A stretch of DNA of 64,000 nt from Gymnogyps californianus (GCF_018139145.2 NC_059485.1:19467698-19531697), one strand, 5' to 3'; counted from the first letter of the stretch, positions 1-46,527 are shown. A program made the numbers and translations. The notes: generated from the letters alone by a model not told the origin.

Positions 1-2308
1 TAAGTATTTTATATCCAGTTGTTCATATGCCAGATTTGTCAGTCAGGTTAAATAATTATTTTCCCTTCTGTGTGTTTATCCCACACCCTGATGTGTTTAA
101 AAACAACAGTTATATACAGCTGTTTTTCTCAGCTAAATAAGCTGTTTTCTTTTAATCTATTTCTCACATAAGAAACCCCCCAAATCTTTGGAAGTTACAG
201 TTGTTTTCTCTCAACTTTGACCAGAGTCCTTTAGTAATTTGAATGCATGATTTCTTGTCAGGAAAGCCATCACCTAAGCCTTTAGCACCGGGCTGTTTAA
301 ATAAAGAAAATGGTGTAATAACATGATAGAAGTCCCTTTCTGTGCTTTTTAATATAGCTGCGCCAATGTAGTGTCTGAGCAACTCCCAGCCTGTATTGTA
401 TTTAGACTTGCAGCAGCCTTCAGAAATGAAAAATGGTCTGTTTTACAGGTCATGAACTTACATACAAAAGGACTGTAAAACTAGGTGAAGATCATAAGGA
501 AAATCTGTGCAGGAGCACAGGGATGAGTGTAGGTCTCCAAGGTTAGCGTCTGAACCAGATGATCATCTTTTTTCCTAAGTAATACAGAGGAAATTCCTCT
601 GCTAACATTCACAAGCTGATTCCTAACAAATTAAGACTATAAAACAACATGTAACATCTGTTGCTGTAGCATTGGATGAGAATTGTCATGACTGAGTCCC
701 ATTCTGTATTTATATTAGCAGCTGAGGGGGTCCCAGGGTCACAGATGTCAATCTGCCAGAAACTAGTGTAGTTCTCCATAAAAGCGTATGGCTTCTGCAT
801 AGCCAACTGTTAAATTGTGATCTGGTTGGCGATCCTGGCCAAGGCAAGTCAGTATAAGCACTGGTATCAGAGGAATGGAGCATGGATGTCAGTAGTTTGA
901 GTGCCCTATAAATACTTACCCTTATTTTTACATTTGCTGCTTTACAAGCTTTTTTACCATCAATAGCTTTCTTGGGTCAATGTCTGCTCTCTTCTATATG
1001 TGTGCAACTATGAAGTCATTGCGCATGTGAAAGCTTTTTTTTTTTGGTGGAAGTATCGTATTGTGGAATCTGCTCAAGGCAGATAGATCGTTGTATCTTT
1101 CCTGTGTGCTCTGCGTATTCAACCTTTCAGCTGTTTCGTACATGTAATGCAAAATCAGATCTCCATGCTGAGGAGAAACCCAGATACTTGCATTTTAATT
1201 ATCTATTTTATGTGTCTATAATTAAAATGTCTGTCAGTGATGCACATACCTTAGAGCTGAACTGCCAAAAAAAGGTACTCAAAGATACTTGCAGAAAAGC
1301 TCCCCAGCTTGAAAAAATAAAGAAAAGGAAGCCTCTGTTTCTGTGAGCTTGAGAACCACTGGTGTATGGATGCCTACTTTGGCAACAGATACACATCACA
1401 CTTTGTCTTCAAACATGGCATTTGTTGCCAGCCAGTGCCCAATGCCAGCCTAAAAGAATAAAACCGACACTCAAGTTGTCATGGGCTTTGTATATTTGGC
1501 TACTGAGGCTGTTTGGAAAGGTCAAAAATTTCACATCTAACATCGCTGAGGGACTAATGTAGTTTACAAATTAGATCTTTAATCCTTCAAGAATTTCTTG
1601 TGGGAACAGACACTGTGTTCATATTGCTTGTTTAGAATACGTGCAGGTCTGAGCTTTTGAACAGTTTGGTATCCAATAAATGTGACTTGACAAGAGGAGG
1701 AAATTCCGTATTCTTTAAATACTGGCTTCAGGCTGTAGATTATACAGAAACCAGAGTAGATTTCATGTATCAGTTTTTAAGTGAAATTTCACTGTAATGG
1801 GTATCTAAACCAGTTGTAGACTTGAGAATTTGTACTGAAAAATTATTTCTATTAAAACTAAATAGTGCCAATTCATAACTACAGTAATCTCTGTGAAGCT
1901 GTACAGAAAATCACTGTGTTGTCTTCGATCTCAGCTAAAGCAGCATGGTGATTGAAGAGTTTTTAATGACAGATAAAAAGTTTATTTGGAATTTATTTTA
2001 ATGGATGAAGTGTTTCTGGTTATCACATTTTAATGAGGATTCAGGCCAGTGACCTTGGTGACACTGTGGTATGGTGGCGGGGAGGGGATGCTTATGGTCT
2101 TTCTGCTCTGGAGTTGTGAGGGCACCTTCCCAGCACTGGTGCATTTGTGACTCTAGATGATCAGCCACTTTCTGTTCCTATTTTAAGACTTTGAACACGA
2201 CACCATGAAGTTTTGAAACCTTGATATTCAAAGCTGCAAAAGTCCCTTCAGGGAGCACATTCCTGTGAAAGTCCTGATCCTATAGGTCATATGTATTGTC
2301 TTACCTAG
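1..2308 (+). other. MAPK8IP3: MAPK8IP3 intron (5' part outside window)
   Basis: This stretch is AT-rich and ends in the acceptor before the first visible MAPK8IP3 exon. I looked for the preceding JIP3 exons (the segment just before the MGSSDEW motif) and did not see them. The short open frames here have no family resemblance. I see no gene or clear repeat. Confidence 0.6.
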
Positions 2309-36836
<34,528 letters not shown>

Positions 36837-39700
36837 GAATTTCTCCCTTCCCACCAATGTAAGTGTCCCTCCTCCCGCCTGAATGCCAAGATGTACATAC
36901 AGAACGCCTGCATTATACCTACTGCTGGAAACCGACCCCAGACAACTGCAACGGCTCCTGCCTCGGACTGTGACCCCCCTTCTAACCTCTGAACTTGCAG
37001 CTTTCATCTCGGGCCCGTGCGCTTTCTGCGTGGTTGGATTATTGTTCTGCTCTGGAGCTGGCATCTACAAGGAGAGAAATGGCAGTGCATCGATGAAGTG
37101 AAGCTTGGAGCTAGAACTGTGCAAAGCCTTTGCCCAGCGCTCGGGAGCTGGCAGCTGGACGGGTGGTGGCTCAGGTTCTCCGGCAGGTTGCCTCACTCCC
37201 ACCTGCATGAGAAAGAAGTACGTCCCCCTGGCGTCCCCTGCCAAAGCAGTGATGGTGAATCACAACTACTACAGCACCCTAGCAGAAATCTGTTCTAGTT
37301 CACCAGCGGACTCTCCACCTTATCCACCCTTAAGCACAGAATAATGTTCCATGGACTGAGAGCAGCCAGGTCCAAGGAACCCTCAGTAGAAAGGAGCGTC
37401 AGGGCTTGGGCAGCACTTCTGCTGTTTGGCTGGAGAAGGCAGCAGTGCCATTACTCTGGGGAACGCATCCTCCATACTTGCAGATGGGAAGTCTCCCTCC
37501 TTTGCTGCTGTTGTCTCAGCAGTCGAGTGCTGGGTGACTGTGGGTGTCCGGAGAGGATTGTTTGGTAGCCTCAGATGGGAGACGGGTGTTTGATGTGGAG
37601 GCCACAGGGCCTTTGGAAACTGTGGTAGCAAAGGGGTACTGGAACCTTGCTTTTTTAAGAGCGGAAGAGGCAGCAGTACTTTCAACTCCCCCTTCCAAAA
37701 ATGCCAGGCAGAGAAGAACTCTTGAGTTCATTCTGAAAGGTTCAGGAGAAAGCTATCTCTGCATAGCGTTTGTTGGCTTTTAAAATACAGGCGAGGCAGA
37801 TGACGTTGGTCTGCTGTGAATTCTGCATTAACACGTTGAGATTACCTTGACTCATAACGCTGTGTCCCCATCCCAGGAACTGCTGGAAGGAGATGTCTGT
37901 TTTCCTTCACGCTGTGGCTGTCAGTTAGGAAAGACTGTGTAGGTGCAGTCGAGGTATAGAAAGGCTGTGTCTCGCCTGAGGTCACACAGAAAAAGGAATT
38001 GAGGCCAGATCTCCCGACCTCTTTAACTTAACATCGCGAGCACTGACTTTTGAAAAGCTGGAAATTTCTGACTCCTGAAAAGAATTGACAACCCCCAAGA
38101 AAAATTCTGATGGCCCTCCTTGTGTAAGCAGTGCTGGGGGATTGCAAAGGTGCATCCTGCTTACAAGAGAAGCAGCAAAAAGTGGGGCCAGGGAGAGCGG
38201 TTTTGAGCTCCAGATGTAGAACACGGCAGCTCCAGATGTAGAGGCAATGGTTTGTCCTCCTTTTCTGGCAGCGGAAACAGTCCTGTCTCCACAAGGACAA
38301 GTTCCGTTTCCTTTGAACACTCCCTCCTGGATATGCAGGACTAGAGCGAGTAGCAGTTGTTAGCGATGAATTTGGAAGCTCCTGGTGGTCATCTTGTTTC
38401 TTCCCTGAGCTGTGCAGCACTCCGGGGTTCACGGGGATGTCCTTGTGCCAGTGTGGCAGCATGGGGACAGCTGGGGGAAGCCTCCGTCCCCTGGGAAGCT
38501 CCCAGCTGTGTCCTATGCTTGTCGCCACGGACCGGGCTGTCCCCAGGGCTTGTGGTCTAAAGCTGCTTGTGTGCTGCAGGGATGCAGTATTCCTAGGGGA
38601 AGCTCTAACGTGGCATCTGTCCTGATGCAGCAGCACTGAAACGATTTTTGGATCCACAGTTCAGAAAAGGCTAGGGCATACGTTTCCCCTGCAAGAAGGC
38701 AAGAGGACATCTCTGGAGAACAGAGGCCTCAGCCACCAAAGTACAGAGCCACAGTGGTGCCCACGCTGCCCATGAGCAGTGCTGGTGACACGCGCACCCA
38801 CACCACTCTTCACCGAGGTAGGAAACCAGCTGGACGGTGTCCGCCAGCCCTTGGCACACCGGGCTCTGTGGCTGGCATTTGGCTAAGGGATGGTTGGAGC
38901 CGCCATCTGCATGCGGGAGGACCTTTCACCAGGGACATTTCACCGGGGCACTGCTGACCGTGCCAGGCTTCTCGTTCACTTTCCCAAAATGCTTTCTGCT
39001 AGGAAGAGCTCTTTGGATCACAACACAGAGTGCATTAACAAGATCAACATTTAGACCACAGATTCCACAGACATGTAACAGTTCATCAGTTAGGGCCAGG
39101 TAAACTTCATAATTTCGGATAATTGAAGGAAAAAAAAAAGCCCCAGTAGGCCCAGTTCCTTAGCTCTGTCGACTCTTCCATAGGAAAATACAGAATTGCA
39201 ACGTTCTTACCTCTTACTGTGTGTTCTGTATCTGGTTTTAGCAGTCAAAGTGACAGCACTCAGTCTCCTGTCACCCACTGGGCCCTGGCAACACAAGGAA
39301 ACCAGTCTCGGGCCTCTACCAACGGGTTCCTTTCCAGCTCAGTGCATGTTTTCCTCCAAGAGAAGCACATGTCCAAGAGGGGCAGCTACAGCTAAGTAGA
39401 AGCAGCCTCTGCTGTCAGCTCCTGTGGGCGTTTGGTGGCTGCTGGGCAGCAAGGTGAGAACTGACTGGCTTCAACACACTTCCCTGTCATATCTCCACTG
39501 TGATGTATGTAAAGTATCTTGTATGTTACAAAAGGATTTAAAAAAGTGTCTTAAGGCCTGTAAACTCCGCTATTTGGTCTGAAGATGGCATTCTGTAAAG
39601 AGACTGCTGTATGAATATGTTCCCATGCTTTGTCCCCTATGCTATCAAACAACAAACCATATCTGTTCTGTATGTAATAAATGTGTTAACGTCAGCAAGT
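36837..39700 (+). other. MAPK8IP3: MAPK8IP3 3' UTR
   Basis: The sequence runs from the stop to just after the poly(A) signal at 39676, about 2.86 kb. No splice or second gene is evident. The AT-rich end with TGTATGT words is typical of a terminal UTR. The open frames on both strands show no homology. Confidence 0.65.
39676..39681 (+). terminator. MAPK8IP3: Poly(A) signal of MAPK8IP3
   Basis: A canonical AATAAA is followed within about 5 bp by a GT-rich word (TGTGTT). It is the best candidate 3' end. A second AATAAA at 39911-39916 has no evident GT-rich follow-up. Confidence 0.65.
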
Positions 39701-42384
39701 GCAGGGCGTCTTGTTCCTATAAAGGCACTGGGATTTCTGCTCAGTCTTTAGTAACAGCAGGACACTTAAAAGGGTGGGAATGGCAGCTCAAGCGTTCACC
39801 ATTGAGCAGTTTAGTGGCACGAAAGGAGACGTGGATTGCTCGCTGGGTCTGAGCAGAAGGGGCTGGTCCTGCCAGCCACAGTGCAGTCTGTAGCTTCTCC
39901 CAGCGTTGGAAATAAAAAGCGGGAAAGACGAGCGTTCGGCTGCTGGCGAGCTGCAGCTGTCCTTGTGGTGTCCCCTTCCGGTGAGCTGCCAGGGTTAACG
40001 TGTCAGGCTCGGCTTTCAACACGCAATTTGCCAACGTCCCCTGTCAATACAGGGTGGTACTTCACGAAGTCCCATAGGAATCGGTGACGTGCAGCACTGC
40101 AGGAAGCAAGTTCCTCTTCGTCCCAGCAGCGCTTAGACAGGTTCGTATTTATTTTGTAGAACTGCATTAATTCGAGGGCTGTACGTAGCAGTAATAGACA
40201 AGGGAGCCACCTCCTTATGCCAGGAGCAGCTTCTGCCCTGAGCAGGGGTCCCTAAGGTGGTGAGTCACCCCCATGACTAACACCTGCACTGCGGTCCTGT
40301 GCAGGCCAGGGTGAAGTCCCACAGGCAATGCCTCCTGGGTTAATAGAAGCACCTCAACAGTGAGGTTTGGAAACAGGCCCTGGGACCCGTCCCGCACCCC
40401 TGGGGCTGCACCCTTCGATACAGCCAGGAGCAGTTTGAGCAAGGCACTGGGTGAAGTGCAGCCATGTCTGGCACCCACCTGGGTGGCTGAGGAAGGGGCT
40501 CACTGCCATCATCCTTCAGACAACCATCCCCACGCTGTTAAACGATCCTGGAGGTTAATGCACAGGTTTGAGAGTCCCGGCAGAGCTCCCAGCATGTTCT
40601 GGGCATTGAATCCAACACGTGCCAAATGGGCTGTGCAGCTTTGCACAAGGGGACCTTCACAATCGGACACGGCTCCCAGGCTGCCCAGGGCTCTGTGTGA
40701 AGACCAGCCCCCCCAAGTGTTAAGGCCCTGAGGTCACCAGCAGGCCGGGATGGTCCTGGTCAGCCCCAGCTGGGCCCCCACCCATACATGGGCCCTTTCC
40801 CCCCATGGCCCAGGAGTCTCATTTGAGCACCAGCTGGGGCCTTCGGTCTTTGCCTGAGCTGTGCTGTAGCTGAGCGTATCTCCAGCTGCTCCTAGATGGA
40901 CCCCTTGGACTTGGGGGTTTGGACTGGATGATCTTCAAGGGTCCCTTCCCACCCAAGCCATTGTATGATTCTGTGCCTGACGGTTTATTAACTCCATCTG
41001 CTGCTGCTCCTGGCTGGGCTCCCCGGATGGACCCTGGTCATGGGTCATTTCTTGCCTTGTCTGGGGCTGTTGGTGAACCCAGTTACCAGCCCTTGGCTCT
41101 GCCCACTGAGGTCAGACTCTGTGGGCCCATGCCCTGCCAGGCAGGGCACTGCCTGTGCTGTGTTCAGCTCCTGGCTGTGTAGGACAGAGGACTAGATTGT
41201 TCTACTTGTCCCATCTAGCTCACATCTACACCTCCTTTCCCACCTCACTCATCCTCCGTTTGTGTGCTGGTTCAGTAGCACCTCAATCATAGTGAGGCAC
41301 CAGGTCAGCCCAGCACCTCGCAGCGGAGCCTACGGAAACCGGAGAAGCTGTTTTCCATCAGGTGCAGCGGGAAGTCTCACAGCCTCAAACTGTTTGTGCC
41401 TTTAGCAACACTGCGGATTTTCCCTCCCCTGGACTCTCCCGTTGCTTCTGAAGCTGAACCAGCCCTGGCATGTGCCCTGCAGCGCTCCTGCCGCAACAGA
41501 GGAACAAGAGCTCAGCTCTTCCCAGCCTTCGCGTCTTGTCACAGGACCAGCTTTTAATTCATGAGAAAAACCTTCCCTCTTATCCCATAGGAGCCTCCGG
41601 TGAGGAACCCCATGGAAGTCCAGGTAGCTGACGTCAATCCCTTTGCTCCTGCGTGATGACAGCCTTTTTCCTGGTGGCTGAGGCCACCTGTTCCCCTGTC
41701 CCATCCAGGCCTGCCATGCACACCGGGCAGGGCAGAGTCCGGTTTTTGCTTTCCCTCAGCAAATCCCTTCAGGCTACTTGTGATTTCAGGATGCTGCAGC
41801 AAATGGAACAGCACCTCTTGACTACCTACCACAGCAGTCAAAAGAACTAAATAGCTGCTTCGGCAGGGAGCTGCTCTGTAGGGTTACAGACCAGAGCAGC
41901 TCTGGTGCCCCCTCCACCCACACCCAGACTGGACCCTCCAACAGTTCCTGACATAGCAGCAGAATCCACAGCCACCGCAAGGGAAAATGAAATGCCAAGA
42001 ACTGCACTAAGGAGTTGCATTTTTGTAATGTTCACCGCAACACGCTGCACTGGAACAGGCGGTAATTCGCGATTGCCTTCCGATAGTACGAGCCAATCCT
42101 GTATACTTTGCATCACCAGAATTAAAATGATTTCTCCTATCTCCTGACAGCCGTCCCTGGGATTAAGAGATGGATAGCTTTGGATAAGCTTAGTATCCAA
42201 AGTCAAACTGTGTTCCTCCCGTGTTGTTCATTGCCATCATATATAAGTAACCCAGATGATTCTGCAGCAGTTAAGAGGAATCCGATGCTGTGCCTGTGTT
42301 TGGTAAGCTAACGGCTCTGCATTTGGACATCACGATGAACGCCATGTACTGAAAAAAAATACCAAGTTTTCTTAGAACTGTGCT
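39701..42384. other. Intergenic region between MAPK8IP3 and MRPS34 3' ends
   Basis: The two genes converge here. Apart from the CR1 fragment I see no gene. NME3, which lies between these genes in human, was not found in this interval. Confidence 0.6.
40730..40976 (+). mobile_element. CR1 LINE 3' end fragment
   Basis: The segment ends with the CR1 signature, GGACTGGATGATCTTCAAGG, followed by CCCTTCC and terminal ATGATTCTGTG. The 3' UTR upstream to about 40730 also looks CR1-like. No reverse transcriptase is present, as usual for 5'-truncated copies. The left limit is approximate. Confidence 0.8.
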
Positions 42385-42401
42385 GCAGAAATAAGAAAAC
42401 A

Positions 42402-42407
42402 TTTATT
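42402..42407 (-). terminator. MRPS34: Poly(A) signal of MRPS34
   Basis: TTTATT on the plus strand gives AATAAA on the minus strand, about 415 bp beyond the MRPS34 stop. It is the nearest canonical signal. Confidence 0.6.
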
Positions 42408-42822
42408 TTCGTTAGTAGATACATTTGTACACAGCTCTGGGAAATAACATGATATTCTCAGTCATTTTTCTGTGATTTATGTAGGACGCAAATTACCTGA
42501 AAAACGTTCTTAAAACCCTAATTTTCAGGCTGTAAAGGAAGCTGCGCTCCAAAGAATTGTAGCTGGATGACAGGAGCTATGCATTCAGAGACTACACCGG
42601 GAACCAAGAAAGCTCCTCTGCTGACTGAGACCAAAGTTATGGAAAAACAATCTGAATGTATCTGCGTCTTCCCTTTCAGATGAGGTGACCGTACAGGGCT
42701 GGGGAGAAAGCTAGGAAACCTGGATACACCACACCACAGTGGGCAAGGGGGTCTTCTGTAAGATGACGTGCTTCTAACACAGAGTGAGAGCCCGTGGGAA
42801 GCTCAGGACATAGAACAAGTCT

Positions 42823-43100
42823 TTATACTGGTGTCCCTGCAGCTTTTTTCTTTGCACGCCGAAGGGGAGAGGCCATGACCTTCTCCAGATCGATCACTGG
42901 CTCCTCCGTGATTGGTTTTCCCTCCTTCTGCCACTGCGCAAGGATCATGGCTCGGAGCAGAGGCGGGTACGGAAGGTACCGAATGGTCTCCTCCGGCACT
43001 GGGGTGAATTTCTTGAAGGCCTCCTCCTCATGCTTGGGCACCATACGCCAGTCATGGTACATGACTTTGTCGATCTCTCTCACTTCTTCTTCGGTTTTGC
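42823..43100 (-). CDS. MRPS34: MRPS34 exon 3
   Basis: The acceptor is just above 43100. The exon completes Gly and encodes [20 protein letters not shown] through to GTPV and TAA at 42823-42825. Confidence 0.96.
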
Positions 43101-44458
43101 CTGAGAAAAGATGATGAACACCAGAGGACAACGCTATCGACAACAAACTCCCTCCGGGAAACGCAGCAAGTGTCGACTCTCCGGTATCAAAAATGCTACA
43201 ACAGCCAATAGTAAAGGAATAGTAAAGGTTCAGACAGTATCTTCCCTGCTATACTATGAGATCCCACTTCTGTCCTTAGAAATCAAAACAGAAACAGGCT
43301 GAAAGGACTACAGGCAAGTCGTTCCAATTCTCTTAATTTAAAATGTCACTTCATCTCTCTCTGGTTCAGTTTCCGTGGCTAAGGAATGAGAGTAATTTCT
43401 CTCTACACTGATGAAAGTTCCCTGGGAAATTCAACGTTAAAAATACCCAACAACTTTAAAACCTTTGAATGAGAAATGTTTCAGAAACTCTAGTAAGCGA
43501 CAATTGTATGCCTAATGTAAAGCAGCTTTAAAAAGGGAAACGCACTCACTCAACTCCAAGCGTTAATTTAAAATCCCAGTAATGTAAGTTTACTTGCCAT
43601 CACTCCTGTTTTACTGACGATTTTACCTGGAATACCCTCATGTGTTCATTCTGTGTCTTGCTGTCAAAGTCTCAAAACAGTCTGTCACCTCACCGAACCC
43701 CCTGTTAGCGCGCTGTCTTTCCCCACGGTCGGCCTACACCGGCTCTCCCACAACGTTCCTTAGAAACGTGTTCTGTGAGAGCTAGAGCCCAGCGTTTGAC
43801 ACTAAAAAAGGGAGAACTTCCTTCCCGGTGAGCAGATCTGAGAAAAACAAATTTCCCCAGTAGGAAGGCTGGGGTTTTCCTGCAGCTCTCCCACCCTCCC
43901 ATACTCCCCGCGCCCGCTGTTCTCCGGTCCTGCCTACAGATGCTCTCTCCGAACCTCGTGTGGAGGAAAACAAGCCGGTTTTACCTCTGAAGGTCAGGTA
44001 GCCCCAAGCTCTTCCATGATCCATGTTCTGCAAAGAAAACAAGAACCGACTGAGGGCAGGAGGCGGCGAGGCGGCGGCGGGGAGCGGGGCCGGGCGCCCC
44101 GCAGCCCCTCACGGCGCCGGGCGGGGGGGGCGGCGGTTACCTCGGCCGTGTAGTCCGCCTTCACCTTGGTGATGACCCAGTAGCAGGGCTCGTCGTGCGC
44201 CCACAGCCAGGACTTGCGGGTGACGGTGCGGCCCACGCCGAAGCGCGGCAGGCGGCAGAGCAGCGCGAAGAGCCGGTTCTCGTTCCTCACGTCCTCCCAG
44301 GCCCGCACCGGCAGCCGCTTCTGCGTCAGGGGCCGCCGCATGGTCTCGTAGTCCAGGGCGAAGCGTTGCGAGTCCCGCGGCCGGTTCTTCAGCGCCCGGT
44401 ACTCGCGGATCTTCTTGGCCATGGCGGCGATGGGCCGGTGCAGCTTCTTGCGGGCCAT
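42823..44458 (-). CDS. MRPS34: MRPS34, mitochondrial small ribosomal subunit protein mS34
   Basis: The gene encodes a protein of the mitochondrial 28S ribosomal subunit, needed for stability of 12S rRNA and mitochondrial translation. Three exons read on the minus strand: 44141-44458, 43985-44027 and 42823-43100. They join in frame to 213 codons including stop (212 aa, mammals about 218). Motifs shared with mammals include [60 protein letters not shown] and the terminal GTPV. ATG at 44456-44458 is chosen because it starts the family MARKK motif and has G at -3 and +4. No upstream ATG exists in frame back to 44527. The C-terminal basic stretch differs from mammals. Confidence 0.96.
43101..43984 (-). 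other. MRPS34: MRPS34 intron 2
   Basis: This is an 884-bp GT-AG intron. Nothing else is recognised in it. Confidence 0.7.
43985..44027 (-). CDS. MRPS34: MRPS34 exon 2 (43 nt)
   Basis: It encodes [14 protein letters not shown] plus one base. It corresponds to the NLDHGKAWGILTFKG segment of mammals. Donor gtaaaa, acceptor cag. Confidence 0.95.
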
Positions 44459-44780
44459 GGCGCCGGCCGACGGCGCCGAGCGCTCCGCCGGGGACCCCGC
44501 CGCGCCGCCCGCCGCTTCCCGCCTCACCCGGAAGCCGCCCCGCCCCGCCGGAACGCTGGTGCCGCGGCCCAGCCGCCCGGGGCGGGGGGGGGGCCCTCGC
44601 CCCGCCGCGGCCGCCCCGCCCGGGCTCCGCCGGCTCCGCGGGCTGGGCGCTCTCCGAAGAGCTGCGACGGGCAGCAGGCCCGAGGCGCGGGGCGCCGGCC
44701 CGCTCCTGCCGGCAGAGCCCGTCGGCAGGCGCCGGCAAGGCCGCTCGCTGCTGGGGGCGGGCGTGAGGCACGGCTGAACC
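44050..44780. promoter_or_regulatory. MRPS34: CpG island over MRPS34 exon 1 and promoter
   Basis: This is very GC- and CpG-dense DNA around the MRPS34 start. The transcription start probably lies at about 44470-44530. No TATA box is seen. Long frames on the other strands in this block are a by-product of GC richness. Confidence 0.7.
44141..44458 (-). CDS. MRPS34: MRPS34 exon 1
   Basis: It has 106 complete codons from [20 protein letters not shown] to KADYTAE, in CpG-rich DNA. The donor gtaacc is at 44140 on the minus strand. Intron 1 is only 113 bp. Confidence 0.96.
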
Positions 44781-46162
44781 AGCCGGGCTTTCGGGAGGCA
44801 GGGCTCAGCAACGCCCTGACGGTGTAACGGACCGGCACGCTTTGGTCGGTGAGGTGGCTCTTAGTAACTGAAAGCCTGGGACAGAAAAGTCCACTTGAAC
44901 AGACTTCAAATTTTCTATTTGAACAGATTTCACCTATTTCAGGCCCTGGGGAAGGGAACTTTCGAAGTCAGAGAGTAAATCGCTCAGGTAGGCTTTAGGA
45001 AGACTAAGGCAACGCTGAAGGTCTGCCCGAGGTTGGAGTCAGAAGCGGAGCCAAGAGCAGAAGCCGGGTCTCACAACTGCGTTCCCCAGGACGAGACACG
45101 CTCCCCCTTCCACGAACCGCTCCGGCCGCAGAGCGCCAACGCAACACGGCCCCGCGGGCAGGAACCGCTGCCTGCGGCGTAGATTTAAGGAGCAGAAAAC
45201 TGCGTAGGTGTGGTGATACTAGCCCCTGGATTTTGGCTACAAACTGGTAAATTAAACCTGTCAGGAGAAAGGGGTTTTTCTTTTTAAACCCGTATCTTAT
45301 ATGGAAGGAAACACACCCATTCCAGTATCGCTGTAGAGTCCTTTACTGAAGGCATTCAGGCATACAGAGACTGGTTTTTGTCAGCAGCCAAGATCAATGT
45401 GTGGAGGAAAAGTGGGAGGCAGGGGGTGTGTGTTACACAACAAAACAAGTAAAACACCCATTTTAAAGGCTGTTAATGCTCTTAATAGCACATTTTCTCC
45501 TAATATGGTGCATCTCTCTTGAAAAAGGACAGGGGAGTTGTAACAAGGAAGACATACCTGATTGAGCTGACAAACACCGATTTAGAGTAAGATACTCGAC
45601 CTCAATCCACCCAAATTTGGGAGAAAAAGCAGAGCAATTAAACCCCTTATTACAGGGTACAGAGTGGGTAGCTTGTATCTAGGGCTGTGCAGCACAGGTA
45701 TCAAGCTCGTGCCCTTTAAGGCACCTACACTCAGGTTTCTGTGGGGGCACAGAGCAGAGGAGGACACAAGAATGCCTGAAAAATTGTGAAACTGGCTTAG
45801 TCAGACGCACTGAAAGGAAGGGCAACACCGAACACAGCAGGTCGGGAATCAGACTGTATTATGGGTGTCAGCAGGAAACGGCACAAGCCTGGCGAAGGCA
45901 GCCCCTGGAACACGGCTACAGGTTCCTGCCACGAGAGTTTGTTCGTTTGTTTTCCTTAAGGTGAAACCTGATATTAAAGAAAACTCCTTTACTCTGGGCG
46001 TGCTGTAGAGACCTTTGCCGCAGACGCTCGAGGAGCAGCGCCCTTTGCTACCGAGGGAAGCCCCCGGCACAAAGAGAGGCACCGCCGGGAGCGGGGGCGG
46101 CAGCCCCCACCGGAGCGGCCTGGCAGAGCAGCAGCGACCCACTGACCGCCACCACCACTTAC
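44781..46162. other. Intergenic region between MRPS34 and the ROGDI-like exon
   Basis: No complete gene is seen. I looked on the minus strand for the ROGDI exon that should follow 46163 (TDQVKG motif) and for its last exon (SYWSYRPF motif) and found neither. Confidence 0.55.
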
Positions 46163-46245
46163 CCCGATGTGCTCAGCACAAAGTTCTCCTGCTTGACGGC
46201 TCCTCCCGCGCCACTGGCGGGCAGGGCGAACCGGTGAGAGGCCGG
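46163..46245 (-). pseudogene. ROGDI: Orphan ROGDI exon 3
   Basis: ROGDI is a leucine-zipper protein of the Rabconnectin-3/V-ATPase regulatory system. It is mutated in Kohlschutter-Tonz syndrome. This exon encodes PASHRFALPASGAGGAVKQE and NFVLSTS. It matches the mammalian pattern RF-LP-SG--G--KQENF-L. Its length (83 nt), its entry on a codon boundary and its exit with 2 nt agree with human exon 3 as I recall it. It has an acceptor cag at 46246-46248 and a donor gtaagt ending at 46157. Exons 1-2 and 4 onward are not visible. I label it pseudogene because the gene is broken here. An assembly join or a gene spread outside my detection is possible. Confidence 0.68.
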
Positions 46246-46332
46246 CTGGGGCTGCGGCTGGGGCTGAGGTCGGAGCACTCCCCAGCTCCGCCACCGCCCC
46301 GGCCCGGCCCCCGCCACCGCCCCGCGCGAGCC

Positions 46333-46439
46333 TGACGTCATCACGATATCGCGCGTCCAATCGGCACCGCAGCCGCAGTCACGCCTCGGGGGAGCGGCCG
46401 GTGATAGCCCGCCCGCCCACGTGACGGAGGCTGTCCAAT
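46333..46439. promoter_or_regulatory. Promoter elements between ROGDI exon and GLYR1
   Basis: A consensus CRE, TGACGTCA, is at 46333-46340. CCAAT boxes are at 46357-46361 and 46435-46439, and an E-box CACGTG followed by AC is at 46418-46423. They lie 90-195 bp before the GLYR1 start codon in a CpG island. The CRE and E-box cores are palindromic, so the block could drive both directions. Confidence 0.6.
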
Positions 46440-46527
46440 CCCCGCTGCCGCTGCCCCCCCCCCCGTGGCGGGTGCCGTCCTGTCCCGGCAGGCCTTGCGC
46501 GGTGCGGCTGGTGGCTCTGTCGGTAAG

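Noticed and set aside
38028..38657. A 209-codon minus-strand frame opposite the MAPK8IP3 3' UTR
   Set aside because: No recognisable motif, no supporting splice or promoter signal, and composition typical of a chance frame.
39911..39916. Second AATAAA after MAPK8IP3
   Set aside because: No GT-rich element follows closely. The signal at 39676 is better placed, though alternative use is possible.
44109..44827. Long open frames of 200+ codons on both strands over the MRPS34 promoter
   Set aside because: They are Ala/Arg/Pro/Gly-rich shadows of a CpG island. The MRPS34 frame is the only one with family motifs.
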